From: Chryseobacterium sp.
GTDB taxonomy: Bacteria; Bacteroidota; Bacteroidia; Flavobacteriales; Weeksellaceae
Reading direction: 5' to 3'
Length of the DNA: 64,000 nt
NCBI RefSeq assembly: GCF_008831505.1
Contig: NZ_CP044507.1
Location: forward strand, 1,798,001 to 1,862,000
Positions 46,801 to 55,410 of the stretch are shown here, piece after piece. The notes beneath the pieces are model-generated. The model saw nothing but the letters and a program-made list of their open reading frames with translations. It did no database searches and had not been told where the DNA came from. Numbering within the stretch: the stretch's first letter is position 1; every line of letters starts with the position of its first letter. The position numbers and the translations under genes are program-made.

Positions 46801-48470
46801 GTGTACGCCGAAAATTTAGCAAAGAACTCAGAATATGCAGCGAATGCATCCGGGTACTGGATGAAGGTACGCCTTAATTCCTCGGGTCCTTTAATATAAA
46901 ATTCTCTTGTGGGTAAACCACGTCTTTTCCCAAAACCGCGGCCAACGGGTGAGCTTAATTTTTCGCCATCCTTAATGCAGTAAAGAATATCCTGGATGTG
47001 GGCATCGTCTTTATCTGTATAGAAAGTTTCGTTTTGCGCCAGTATTTTAACTTCATACTTATCCGCAAACTGCAGCAGGATTTCATTAAGGTGCTCTTCT
47101 TCATCAACTCCGTGGTTTTGAATCTGAACATAGAAATCATCACCAAAGGTTTCCTTCCACCAGCGGAATATCTCCTCCCCTTTTGTTTCTCCAAATTCAA
47201 GGACCGTATTTGGTACATCGCCCGCTATTCCCGCCGTAAGAGCGATAAGATTGTCTTTATATTCAGCAATCATCGACCTGGAAATCCGGGGAACCCCGAA
47301 GTAAAAACCGTTTACATACCCCAAACTTGATAATTTGGCGAGGTTACGGTAGCCGTCAAAGTTTTTTGCAAGCAAAACCACGTGCGTCCTGCGGTCCGGA
47401 TCGTCTTTGGTGAACTGTTTCTGCTCAGGCCGGTCTGAAATATAAAATTCACAACCGATTATGGGTAAAAGCGGAGTCTTTCGGGGTTCAGACAATTTCA
47501 TTTCCTGCCCACCTGCCGCTTCTTTCTGTTTTAAATACTCATCATAATTCTTTCTGATGGAATCATTGGCTTTTTCAACTTCCGAAACAAATTTAAAGGC
47601 GCCCATCATATTGCCCAGGTCCACCAGACCTACTGCCGGAAAATCATTTTCCAGCGCCTTGCGTACCAAATCGGAAATTGTGCTTGTAGCCTGAAGTGAA
47701 GAGTAGATACTGTGATTGTGAAAGTGAAAGTAATCGCCCAATTCAATTTCATCAGACTCACCAAAATCAACGGTTTTCTTTTTCTTAAATGCGGCTACCT
47801 GCCTTCTTACGACAATTGGGAAGGGCGCAAAAGGCAACGGATGGCCGGCAATAAATTCCTTGAGTTCCGTTTCTGAAATTCGGAGCAGTTCGGCAGGGAT
47901 CAATCCGATGCGCATCATCTCAAAGAAAACCTGTGCGGTCGCATTTACATCGGCGGCGGCGTTGTGCGCCTCGTCAAATTTGGTTCCGCAAAGTTTCTCG
48001 TACAGTTCCTCAAGTTTGGGCGACTTAAAGCGTCCGTTTTTGCCACCTCCCAACTGACAGTAAGGGGTACCAAGCTCCATTGTATCGGCTGCGGGTATCT
48101 CCTGCAAAGTGTTTGGAATACCAAGCCGGAAAAACTCTGCACCCACAATTTTATAGTCAAAATCAATATTGTGTCCCGCCACGACCTGTGCCTTCTCTAA
48201 AACCTGCTGAAATTCCGCCAAAACCTCACTGAGATCACGACCAAATTCATGTGCCATCTGGGTGGAGATACCATGGATTCTGGCCGCATTATAAGGAATA
48301 TCGTATCCGTCAGGCTTTATGATATAATCCTGATTTTCAATCAGATTACCGTCACGGTCATGGAGCTGCCAGGCAATCTGTACCATCCTGGGCCAGTTTT
48401 GCGAATCGGAAAGCGGAGCATTAAAATTTTGAGGTAAACCGGTGGTTTCAGTATCGAATATTAAGAACAT
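43839..48470 (-). CDS. dnaE: DNA polymerase III alpha with N-terminal DnaQ-like exonuclease
   Basis: Replicative polymerase, 1543 residues against 1160 in E. coli. Residues 1-~185 are a DEDDh proofreading exonuclease: IFDTETTG (Asp6, Glu8), AGHNIDFDYKIVG, and the HNAAADVNATAQ motif. The PHP domain follows (FHFHNHSIYSSLQA ...); its usual T-D-H-G reads VDLGNM, so a metal ligand looks lost. The polymerase core has PDIDIDFDDEGRDRIIKWV with the catalytic Asp set and the GPGRGSAAGSAVAYC motif; helix-hairpin-helix, OB fold and tail complete it. Exonuclease-PHP-polymerase order in one chain recalls PolC, but the core is DnaE type. No separate epsilon gene is in the window. Confidence 0.94.
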   Translation of the reverse strand: MFLIFDTETTGLPQNFNAPLSDSQNWPRMVQIAWQLHDRDGNLIENQDYIIKPDGYDIPYNAARIHGISTQMAHEFGRDLSEVLAEFQQVLEKAQVVAGHNIDFDYKIVGAEFFRLGIPNTLQEIPAADTMELGTPYCQLGGGKNGRFKSPKLEELYEKLCGTKFDEAHNAAADVNATAQVFFEMMRIGLIPAELLRISETELKEFIAGHPLPFAPFPIVVRRQVAAFKKKKTVDFGESDEIELGDYFHFHNHSIYSSLQATSTISDLVRKALENDFPAVGLVDLGNMMGAFKFVSEVEKANDSIRKNYDEYLKQKEAAGGQEMKLSEPRKTPLLPIIGCEFYISDRPEQKQFTKDDPDRRTHVVLLAKNFDGYRNLAKLSSLGYVNGFYFGVPRISRSMIAEYKDNLIALTAGIAGDVPNTVLEFGETKGEEIFRWWKETFGDDFYVQIQNHGVDEEEHLNEILLQFADKYEVKILAQNETFYTDKDDAHIQDILYCIKDGEKLSSPVGRGFGKRRGLPTREFYIKGPEELRRTFIQYPDAFAAYSEFFAKFSAYTLKRDVLLPEFDIPGEFLSKEDLVDGGKRGENAYLRHLTYEGAARRYEVITDEIRERLDFELEVIAKTGYPGYFLIVQDFCNEARKMGVWVGPGRGSAAGSAVAYCTGITNVDPIAYDLLFERFLNPERISMPDIDIDFDDEGRDRIIKWVVEKYGKTNVAQIITYSVLGGKSAIKDAGRVLDLSIPETNNIAKLVPSTPGMNIAKAFAKFEKLGDEDKVLAQEMKDILANPEDSRYEVLAAAQKMEGCIRNTGIHACGVIITPEDISNLVPITIASKDADILVSQFDNSVAENAGLLKMDFLGLRTLTIIKHAIKLIRERHGIEINPDEIPLDDLKTYQLFKEGRTVGIFQYESPGMQKYMRELKPTKFADLIAMNALYRPGPIKYIPNFINRKHGSEEIVYDLPETEEYLKETYGITVYQEQVMLLSQKLANFTKGEADTLRKAMGKKDRATLDKMYPKFLEGGEKNNLDVDRLNKIWKDWEAFAEYAFNKSHSTCYALIAYQTAFLKANYPAEYMSSVMTNNLNNTKQITMFMEDCKNMGVDVLGPDVNESQYEFSVNDKGQIRFGLGAIKGIGEGPSEAIVQTRKERSYSDVYDFFQRIPSSQINKRVAESLVMAGAFDEVDNYHRAQYFDIDNNGKTNLERLLRYGQSFQESRNEIENSLFADFAEEVRIEPPKINPAPEWPNMYLLNKEKEIIGFYLSAHPLDEFKYQYSFIQGALGRNSILEGRPEDEIVALDPVIVPVEKDEEENEDLLDLIMDEDEGVLEDEQRNVEARGSFNFLNLDEIDAFRDRNFGPEQIRLFEEIQDYREKQKFNTNSKEYMVAGLVTEYTVRDGRNSGEKIAFITLEDYSGSYSFRLGDRDYLRLRDKIDVQRFLIFKIKFTISRDGRVFVNVTDVSELKEAFEQFAKSMTVVLDINDLRRDDVIFLRETLTRWAGNQKLGFYVKNPEDQSHIELLSLQTQVNISGDLIGVFNEMQRYEIYLN

Positions 48471-48862
48471 TATTCAGGGGAAATTTCGGTAAAATTAGCG
48501 CAAAATTTCTTCAAAAAAAACTTGACGACCTTATGTATTTGAGAATAAAATAATCGTGATTAGGATCACCCCTCTTCACTTCGTGCATAAACAACTTTAA
48601 GTATAAATACTATGATTAAACTAAGTTGATAAAGTTGTTAATCCGATTACAACAGCACTCGCCAGTATTTAACTTTTTAGGCAAATTTTCATCAAAATGT
48701 TTAGATTTAAAAGCCACTACCGGCCATTTTTTGCAGTAATGTTTAGCCACTGCAGTTATGAGGTTTAAGTCGGAAAGTGATCACAGTGTCGGCAAAACTT
48801 TTTCATTTTTACTAACATTTTAATGTGTAATGCATATATCATGTTAAGTTGTTAATAATTAT
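48471..48862. other. Intergenic upstream of the T9SS subtilase
   Basis: Over 400 A+T-rich bases between divergent dnaE and the subtilase gene. No gene or repeat seen; presumably holds upstream control sequence for the subtilase. Confidence 0.4.
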
Positions 48863-48870
48863 TATATTTG
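48863..48870 (+). promoter_or_regulatory. -7 box of the subtilase promoter
   Basis: TATATTTG matches TAnnTTTG perfectly, 41 bases before the ATG at 48911. A TTG at the expected distance is not obvious. Confidence 0.5.
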
Positions 48871-48910
48871 TCATCTTAATAATGTACCATTTAATCTAAT
48901 AGATAATCAA

Positions 48911-50983
48911 ATGAATAAAGCAGTAATATTTTTACTGGGTTTGGGTATGACATCCGCGGTGAGTGCCCAAAAGCAGGATAGATTAGCACAAAAATTGGAG
49001 CGAGACCGTATTGAAAATCAGCAAAAAATTGAGAATTATATTTCAAAACAGGGTCGTGAGAACTTCACTGAAACTGAAATTGCCGAAATGAAAGCTACGG
49101 TTGCGGGATTCATAGACGGCAGACCTTACTTTTGGCAGACAGATGATTTGGCAGCCAACAGAAGTGCAAATCTTGTTAACCTGCAAAACGGATCATATAC
49201 AGGCCTGAACGGTTTGCCAATTGACGGGGAGGGGCAGAATATTATGGTAATGGATGGCGGACGTGTCTATGATAGACATGTTGACTTCGGTGCATCTTCC
49301 ACCGGTGTACCTCCAGCGGTTCCAAGAGTTTTTGATATGGAGGGCGGAACCGTTGGGTATAATTTTCACGCAACCAATGTTGCCGGAATTATTGCTTCGG
49401 AAGGTATTGCCAATTCAAATGATATCGGTGTGATCAAGAAAGCGAAGATCAACAGTTATTCATTTAATACTACAGCACAAGGAACAAACTATCAGAAACT
49501 AGCCTCATCACCGAACGCAAATATTTCCAATCACTCTTACGGAATTGTTAGAGGATGGAGACAAGAAGGTGCTAATTGGTACTGGGAAGGTGACTACAAT
49601 TTAACTCCTACAGATACTTGGTCTGGTGCCTATGTGAGTAATGATGCGACATATGATGCTATAGTTTATGATAATCCTAATCAGATAGTTATTAAATCAT
49701 CAGGTAATTACTTCGGAGACGGACCCAGCGGTTCATATGTGAATGCATTTAAGAACGTAAATGGAAGTTGGGTTCCCTTCACACCTTCCGATGTTATTCC
49801 TGCTAACAACTGCAGCGATGGATACAACTGTATTGGCTGGGGCTCATTAGCCAAAAACCTTATTATTGTAGGTGCTACAAACCGACTGGCAACCTTGGGA
49901 CAACTTTATACGCAACCGTCTGATGTAATTAAAGCCGGTTTCAGCAGTGCAGGACCTCGAAAAGATGGAGCTATAAAACCAGATATTGCTGCTACGGGGG
50001 TTTCAATGGTAATGCCTACATACACCAGTTCAACAAATTACACTGCCGTTAGTACAAGCCAGGGTACCTCCTACTCGGCACCGGTCATCAGCGGTATTGC
50101 AGGTGCCCTAACCCATGTAAAGAGAAACCTTTCTGGTAATGCTTCGTTTATGTTTAAAGCTGATGAGATGAAGGCGCTTCTAATGCATACAACTAATGAG
50201 GCAGGACCAAACCCGGGCCCCGATGTGTGGTTCGGATGGGGTTTTGCAGATGCTTCGCAAGGCGCACAGGTGCTTATCGACAATGCAGCTAATAAAAACA
50301 TTTTCAGCAGAAACGTACTGACATCAGGAACCCCAAATAACAGAGTTGTTGTAGGGCAGGCAGGTTCTCCTTTGAAGGCGACTATTTCGTGGATAGATCC
50401 TGAAGGAGTTCCTTTTACTAACAGTAATGATATGTGGCAGAACCGCACACCGAGGTTGATTAATGATTTTGATCTCAGGATTATTGATATGGTTACCAAT
50501 GAGGTTACTTATCCCTGGAAGATTGACGCATTGAATCCGATGGCGGCAGCTACAAAAGGAGATAATGTTGTTGACAATATTGAACAGGTTCTTTTGGAAA
50601 ATCCGGTAGCCGGCAGACAATACAGAGTAGAAGTGAGCAATAAAGGGACTCTGAAAGATGACTCCGGTGCGCCTATGCCACAGTTTTATGCACTTGTCGT
50701 AACTGGATACGATTTTAATGCGACCAACCAGCTTAGCGTTAAAGATATAGACCCTAAGGAAGGTATAGCTGTATATCCAACAGTCACTTCGGATTATGTT
50801 ACAGTGGTGAACCCTCTAAAAATGGGTCGTATCACAATGCATGATATGAGCGGTAAAATGGTGCTTAATGTGAAGGCAAAAGATACGCAGATGATTGACA
50901 TGACATCAATGCCTAAAGGTGTTTACTTGATTAATATAGAAACCGAGCATGGCAACGTGACAAAGAAGGTGATTAGAAAATAA
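48911..50983 (+). CDS. T9SS-secreted subtilisin-like (S8) serine peptidase
   Basis: 690 residues. Signal peptide to about 20 (...SAVSAQ), then a probable pro-region to about 85. Catalytic triad by motif: Asp115 (IMVMDGG), His153 (NFHATNVAGIIAS) and Ser387 (SQGTSYSAPVISG), with oxyanion Asn266 (SSGNYF). A P-domain-like sheet at about 465-600 includes LKATISWIDPEG and RLINDFDLRI. The type A sorting domain (about 618-690) has GRITMHDMSGKMVLNV and ends KKVIRK. The protease is exported by T9SS; the substrate is unknown. Monocistronic with its own terminator. Its sorting tail differs from the KAIKK group upstream. Confidence 0.94.
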   Translation: MNKAVIFLLGLGMTSAVSAQKQDRLAQKLERDRIENQQKIENYISKQGRENFTETEIAEMKATVAGFIDGRPYFWQTDDLAANRSANLVNLQNGSYTGLNGLPIDGEGQNIMVMDGGRVYDRHVDFGASSTGVPPAVPRVFDMEGGTVGYNFHATNVAGIIASEGIANSNDIGVIKKAKINSYSFNTTAQGTNYQKLASSPNANISNHSYGIVRGWRQEGANWYWEGDYNLTPTDTWSGAYVSNDATYDAIVYDNPNQIVIKSSGNYFGDGPSGSYVNAFKNVNGSWVPFTPSDVIPANNCSDGYNCIGWGSLAKNLIIVGATNRLATLGQLYTQPSDVIKAGFSSAGPRKDGAIKPDIAATGVSMVMPTYTSSTNYTAVSTSQGTSYSAPVISGIAGALTHVKRNLSGNASFMFKADEMKALLMHTTNEAGPNPGPDVWFGWGFADASQGAQVLIDNAANKNIFSRNVLTSGTPNNRVVVGQAGSPLKATISWIDPEGVPFTNSNDMWQNRTPRLINDFDLRIIDMVTNEVTYPWKIDALNPMAAATKGDNVVDNIEQVLLENPVAGRQYRVEVSNKGTLKDDSGAPMPQFYALVVTGYDFNATNQLSVKDIDPKEGIAVYPTVTSDYVTVVNPLKMGRITMHDMSGKMVLNVKAKDTQMIDMTSMPKGVYLINIETEHGNVTKKVIRK

Positions 50984-51036
50984 GAGATAAATTTTTAGTG
51001 TCACCCTATTACTTAGGCGGTGACATACTAAAATTA

Positions 51037-51068
51037 ACCGAAGCATTATTTTATGCTTCGGTTTTTTG
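51037..51068 (+). terminator. Terminator of the subtilase gene
   Basis: ACCGAAGCAT / ATGCTTCGGT around TATTTT, followed by T6. A second hairpin (GTCACC / GGTGAC) lies just upstream. Confidence 0.85.
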
Positions 51069-51209
51069 TTGCATTTAATTTAAAACATAATATTTTAAGT
51101 TTGTTAAACAGACCATCTTCCAGTGTTTTATAATAGAAGATAAAGAAAAGATTATACTCAATATTTCAACTAAATAAATTTTTAATACCTGCCGTAAGAA
51201 CAATTTACC

Positions 51210-51232
51210 TATTTTTGTTAGTCTAATCTAAC
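51210..51232 (+). promoter_or_regulatory. mntH promoter -7 box with DtxR/MntR-like box
   Basis: TATTTTTG (51210-51217) fits TAnnTTTG. It overlaps GTTAG-TCTAAT-CTAAC (51217-51232), an inverted repeat resembling the DtxR/MntR consensus core GTTAGCCTAAC. A bound metal-sensing repressor would cover the start site, ten bases before the ATG. Confidence 0.5.
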
Positions 51233-51241
51233 TTTCGATCT

Positions 51242-52579
51242 ATGTTTTTTAAATCTGGCGCTAACGCATGGCGGCGTGAACGCTCTGCCGACTCGCTGCC
51301 CGAGGTATTTTCAAGCATTCACATACCCAAAGATGCCGGATTCTGGCGAAAACTTATGGCTTTCACCGGCCCAGGCATGATGGTGGCCGTGGGATATATG
51401 GATCCGGGTAACTGGGCAACGGATATTGCCGGCGGCGCAAAGTTCGGATACACCCTTTTGTCTGTCATTCTAATATCCAATATTTTTGCAATCATCCTCC
51501 AACATCTTTCCCTGAAACTGGGTATTGTAGCCGAAAGGGATTTGGCCCAGGCATGCAGGGACCATTTCAGTCCTAAAGTGAACTTTATACTCTGGATGCT
51601 TTGCGAGATTGCAATTGCGGCCTGCGACCTTGCGGAGGTGATCGGCTCTGCCATTGCGCTGAATCTGCTGTTTGGTATACCCCTGACATGGGGTGTAGTA
51701 ATAACAGTCATTGATGTATTCCTTATTTTATTCCTGCAGGCAAAAGGTTTCCGCGTCATCGAAAGTATTGTGGCCGGCCTCATTTTCGTGATCTTAGTAT
51801 GCTTCGCCTATGAAATTATCCTTAGCAAGCCGGACATCTTCCCCATCCTGAGCGGACTGGTTCCGCAAAAAGAGGTCATAACAAATCCTTCCATGCTGTA
51901 CATTGCTATTGGAATTTTGGGTGCCACAGTAATGCCTCACAATCTTTACCTGCACAGCAGTATAGTACAGACCAGAAATTACGAGCGCACCACCGCAGGA
52001 AAGAAGGAAGCTATAAAATTTGCTACCATAGACAGTACAGTCGCATTACTTTTGGCTTTCTTCATAAACGCAGCGATCCTGATTGTTGCAGCGGCTACCT
52101 TTCATACAACAGGAAACCGTGATGTTGCCGACATCCATGACGCACATAAAATGCTGGCACCGATTCTCGGAACAACCCTCGCAAGTATTTTCTTCGCTGT
52201 AGCACTCTTGGCTTCAGGACAGAACTCTACATTAACAGGAACTTTGGCAGGTCAGATCGTGATGGAAGGCTTCCTCAACATCCGCCTGAAACCCTGGTTG
52301 CGCAGGCTTGTTACCCGGCTCATAGCAGTGATCCCCGCCTTAATAGTGACCATCATATATGGTGAACAGGGAACTACAGATCTCCTCCTTTTAAGCCAGG
52401 TCATCCTGTCCATGCAACTGAGCTTTGCCGTGGTGCCCCTCGTAATGTTCACAGGTTCCAAACTTAAAATGGGTCAGTTTGCAAATAAACTTTGGCTCAA
52501 GATACTTATTTGGGTGATCGCCATAATCATCATATCGCTTAATCTTTATCTTCTTTATGAAACCTTTTTCATCAACTGA
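51242..52579 (+). CDS. mntH: Nramp-family Mn2+/Fe2+ transporter
   Basis: 445 residues and about eleven membrane helices. The metal site is canonical: DPGN at 54-57 on helix 1 ([18 protein letters not shown]) and MPHN at 231-234 on helix 6 ([14 protein letters not shown]), including the Met that selects transition metals over Ca/Mg. The transport motif [19 protein letters not shown] lies later. Proton-coupled uptake of manganese or iron is expected. The start ATG at 51242 follows a DtxR/MntR-like box, which fits metal repression. No regulator gene is adjacent. Confidence 0.93.
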   Translation: MFFKSGANAWRRERSADSLPEVFSSIHIPKDAGFWRKLMAFTGPGMMVAVGYMDPGNWATDIAGGAKFGYTLLSVILISNIFAIILQHLSLKLGIVAERDLAQACRDHFSPKVNFILWMLCEIAIAACDLAEVIGSAIALNLLFGIPLTWGVVITVIDVFLILFLQAKGFRVIESIVAGLIFVILVCFAYEIILSKPDIFPILSGLVPQKEVITNPSMLYIAIGILGATVMPHNLYLHSSIVQTRNYERTTAGKKEAIKFATIDSTVALLLAFFINAAILIVAAATFHTTGNRDVADIHDAHKMLAPILGTTLASIFFAVALLASGQNSTLTGTLAGQIVMEGFLNIRLKPWLRRLVTRLIAVIPALIVTIIYGEQGTTDLLLLSQVILSMQLSFAVVPLVMFTGSKLKMGQFANKLWLKILIWVIAIIIISLNLYLLYETFFIN

Positions 52580-52594
52580 CTTTATTGAGACTAA

Positions 52595-52622
52595 TTGCCG
52601 GGACGCTACCGGTTTATATTTG
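52595..52622 (+). promoter_or_regulatory. grpE promoter P1
   Basis: TTG (52595-52597), 17-base spacer, TATATTTG (52615-52622). Confidence 0.6.
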
Positions 52623-52644
52623 AATTTTGGGAAAGTGTGCCGAA

Positions 52645-52676
52645 TTGTCCTTAAACCTGCTTTGGCAATATCTTTG
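52645..52676 (+). promoter_or_regulatory. grpE promoter P2
   Basis: TTG (52645-52647), 21-base spacer, TATCTTTG (52669-52676), 28 bases before the ATG. Confidence 0.6.
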
Positions 52677-52704
52677 TGAAAGCGATGGTATAAATTATAA
52701 AAAT

Positions 52705-53244
52705 ATGTCGGAAAACGAAGATATTCAGCAGGAAATGCATAATGAAACGGAAGAGCAGACTGCTGAAAACACGGAGCAGAATACGGAAAATGTGACAGCG
52801 GAAAAAGGTGCGGAGGAACTTTTGGCAGAAGAGAAAGAACGTTATATCCGTCTTTTCGCAGAATTTGAAAATTACAAGAAGAGGACCGCAAAGGAGAAAT
52901 TGGAATATTTCCAGTTTGCCAATCAGGAAATGATGATTTCAATGCTGGGTATTCTTGATGATTTTGAGCGTGCGCTTAAAGAAATCAGTAAATCCGGTTC
53001 AGAAGATCAGCTTCAGGGTGTTGAACTTATTTATCAGAAATTCCAGCACAGACTTGGCGAAAAAGGTCTTAAACCGATGACTGTTCAGGCAGGAGACGAT
53101 TTCAATGTTGATTTTCATGAAGCCATTACCCAAATCCCAGCACCCAATGAGGCGCTTAAAGGTAAAATTGTAGACGTGATTGAAACAGGTTACACCCTGC
53201 ATGACAAGGTAATACGTTTTGCCAAAGTGGTAACCGGAAACTAA
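52705..53244 (+). CDS. grpE: Nucleotide exchange factor GrpE
   Basis: Releases ADP from DnaK. 179 residues from the ATG at 52705; the longer frame is upstream leader containing both promoters. Acidic N-terminus rich in Glu/Asn/Thr, long helix (EERYIRLFAEFENYKKRTAKE-type region, residues ~47-75), then the beta-wing domain with MISMLGILDDFERAL, VELIYQKFQ and the C-terminal motif GYTLHDKVIRFAKVVTGN. Forms a heat-shock pair with dnaJ 72 bases downstream; dnaK is not in the window. Confidence 0.96.
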   Translation: MSENEDIQQEMHNETEEQTAENTEQNTENVTAEKGAEELLAEEKERYIRLFAEFENYKKRTAKEKLEYFQFANQEMMISMLGILDDFERALKEISKSGSEDQLQGVELIYQKFQHRLGEKGLKPMTVQAGDDFNVDFHEAITQIPAPNEALKGKIVDVIETGYTLHDKVIRFAKVVTGN

Positions 53245-53316
53245 TATAATCAAACGGTCACGACGGTCCGGTAAGTATGCGGATGGTCCTCTGACTGAAG
53301 AAACAAATAACAGAAC

Positions 53317-54438
53317 ATGTCTAAACGAGATTACTACGAAGTACTTGGCATATCCAAAGGTGCTTCGGCTGATGAGATAAAGAAAGCCTACCGCAAGATG
53401 GCATTGAAATACCATCCCGATAAGAATCCGGGTGATAAAGATGCGGAAGAAAAGTTTAAAGAGGCGGCGGAAGCTTATGAAGTTCTGAGCGACGACAATA
53501 AAAAAGCCCGTTACGATCAGTACGGACACGCCGGAATGGGCGGAGCAGGTGGTTTTGGCGGCGGCTTCGGTGGTGGCGGAATGAATATGGAAGATATTTT
53601 CAGCCAGTTTGGAGATATTTTCGGCGGCCACTTCGGCGGAGGCGGTTTTGGCGGCGGTGCGCAGCGCCAGCAATTAAAAGGCAGTAATCTGCGGGTACGT
53701 ATTAAACTTAATCTTGAAGAGATGGTGAACGGTACCCAGAAGACCATCAAGGTAAAGAAAATGAAACTGGCACCGGGTGCAACGAGCAAAACATGCAGCA
53801 CCTGTAACGGCAGCGGGGTTCAGGTAAAGGTCATGAACACAATGTTCGGCCAGATGCAGACCCAGACCCACTGCGGTACCTGCCAGGGAATCGGAAAAGT
53901 GGCCGATAAAATTCCGGCGGGTGCCAATTCTCAGGGTCTTATTAAAGATGACGAGGAAGTTACAATCAATATTCCGGCGGGTGCCCGCGAGGGAATACAG
54001 CTTAACGTGAGGGGAAAAGGGAATGATGCACCATTTGGCGGAACTCCCGGCGACCTTCTGGTTGTTGTAGAAGAGGAAACCGATTCCGCCATCAAACGTG
54101 AGGGCGACAATCTTCATCAGGAACTGTATATATCATTTGCCGAAGCGGCACTTGGTACACAAAAAGAAATCCCAACTGTTGGTGGTAAAGTTAAGATTAA
54201 GGTGGATGCCGGAACCCAGTCCGGAAAAATCCTGCGTCTGAGCGGCAAAGGTCTGCCAAGCATAGACAGTTACGGAAAAGGCGACATGTTTGTACATGTT
54301 AATGTATGGACACCTCAAAACCTGTCTGCAGAACAGCGCGAATTTTTTGAAAGTCAGCTGAAACGCGGAGAAATGATAGCCGAACCGTCAGGTAAGGAAA
54401 AAACCTTTTTCGATAAGGTTAGAGATCTGTTCAACTGA
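53317..54438 (+). CDS. dnaJ: Chaperone DnaJ lacking zinc centre I
   Basis: 373 residues. J-domain at 1-70 with HPD at 33-35, Gly/Phe-rich linker at 71-115, substrate-binding domains and dimer tail to the end. Normal DnaJ has four CxxCxGxG motifs. Here only motifs 2 and 3 are present (CSTCNGSG at Cys160/163, CGTCQGIG at Cys186/189). Motif 1 is replaced by [10 protein letters not shown] and motif 4 by [10 protein letters not shown]. Zinc centre II (motifs 2+3) should still form; centre I (1+4) cannot. It remains recognisably DnaJ rather than CbpA, which has no zinc region at all. Cotranscribed with grpE. Confidence 0.94.
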   Translation: MSKRDYYEVLGISKGASADEIKKAYRKMALKYHPDKNPGDKDAEEKFKEAAEAYEVLSDDNKKARYDQYGHAGMGGAGGFGGGFGGGGMNMEDIFSQFGDIFGGHFGGGGFGGGAQRQQLKGSNLRVRIKLNLEEMVNGTQKTIKVKKMKLAPGATSKTCSTCNGSGVQVKVMNTMFGQMQTQTHCGTCQGIGKVADKIPAGANSQGLIKDDEEVTINIPAGAREGIQLNVRGKGNDAPFGGTPGDLLVVVEEETDSAIKREGDNLHQELYISFAEAALGTQKEIPTVGGKVKIKVDAGTQSGKILRLSGKGLPSIDSYGKGDMFVHVNVWTPQNLSAEQREFFESQLKRGEMIAEPSGKEKTFFDKVRDLFN

Positions 54439-54442
54439 AGAA

Positions 54443-54479
54443 AAATTAGAGAGGCCATCCGGTCTCTTTAATTTTTTTT
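54443..54479 (+). terminator. Terminator of the grpE-dnaJ unit
   Basis: AATTAGAGAGGCC-ATCC-GGTCTCTTTAATT stem (with minor mismatches) followed by T8. Confidence 0.75.
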
Positions 54480-54519
54480 ATAGCGCTTTTATTAAGTTTG
54501 TATCTGAAACGGTTCGCTG

Positions 54520-55383
54520 ATGAAAACCTACAGATTTAAATTAGGATGGAGTCTGCTTGCGTTAACTGCCCTTTTTTCATGCAATAACAGGCACAGGGTT
54601 TGGGTAGGAAACTACAGCGAGCAAAAAATCTTCAACCTGCCGTACGGCAGTCACAAAAAACAGGTCATGGACATCTTTCTGCCGGCTAAATACGCGCCGG
54701 ACAGTCCCACTGTAATGATTGTCCATGGAGGCGCCTGGAAGTATGGCCGCAAGGAGCATATGATTATGATACAGAAATACCTGCATCATCACAAGATTCC
54801 TACCGTCAATATTGATTACCGGCATGCCTCCGGAAAGCGCAGGATAACATACAGAGAACAGTTGGAAGATATCGCCCTGGCTCAGAAAAAATTTAACAGT
54901 ATTGCTCCAAAGGCGAAATTAAAACCGGATAATTATATTATTCTGGGCGAAAGTGCCGGAGCGCATCTCGCACTTTTATACGGTTACCGAAATCCGGAAA
55001 AAACAAAGAAAATCATCAGCCTCAGTGGCCCTACAGATTTCTTTACTTCACAGTATACCTCTACTATGCACAGTTGGTACAGTGCTCCAACAGTAGGAAC
55101 AATGGTGGGCACTAAGTTCAGCCGGAAAAATATATCAGACCGTTTTAAGGAAGCCAGTCCCGTGAGTCAGGTGTCCAATGTGCCTACACTGCTGTTTCAG
55201 GGAGATTCAGATTTTCTTGTGAACCGGCGTCAGGCAATTTCACTTGATTCTGTTTTGGAGGAAAAAGGAGTTCCTCACCAACTGATTTATATGAAGAATA
55301 CAGGTCATACTCCCCGCTTTTTCAGTAAATATAAACGAGACAGCATAATACTGCCCGCCATTCTGGACTGGATAAAAAAATGA
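54520..55383 (+). CDS. Alpha/beta-hydrolase lipoprotein, esterase-like
   Basis: 287 residues. Lipobox Cys21 (ALFSC), so probably membrane-anchored on the periplasmic side. Hormone-sensitive-lipase-like features: oxyanion HGGAW at 69-73, nucleophile Ser145 in GESAGAH, acid Asp near 229-231 (GDSDFLV) and His263 (NTGHTPRF). Likely a carboxylesterase or acetylesterase acting on small esters or acylated sugars; the true substrate is not predictable. It follows the dnaJ terminator and its stop codon is part of the next hairpin. Confidence 0.85.
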   Translation: MKTYRFKLGWSLLALTALFSCNNRHRVWVGNYSEQKIFNLPYGSHKKQVMDIFLPAKYAPDSPTVMIVHGGAWKYGRKEHMIMIQKYLHHHKIPTVNIDYRHASGKRRITYREQLEDIALAQKKFNSIAPKAKLKPDNYIILGESAGAHLALLYGYRNPEKTKKIISLSGPTDFFTSQYTSTMHSWYSAPTVGTMVGTKFSRKNISDRFKEASPVSQVSNVPTLLFQGDSDFLVNRRQAISLDSVLEEKGVPHQLIYMKNTGHTPRFFSKYKRDSIILPAILDWIKK

Positions 55384-55405
55384 CCTCGCAAAATGCGGGG
55401 TCATT
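55374..55405 (-). terminator. Terminator of dedA
   Basis: On the minus strand AATGACCCCGC-ATTTT-GCGAGGTCATT (one mismatch) is followed by T7. The plus-strand esterase stop codon is inside the stem. Confidence 0.75.
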
Positions 55406-55410
55406 AACTT

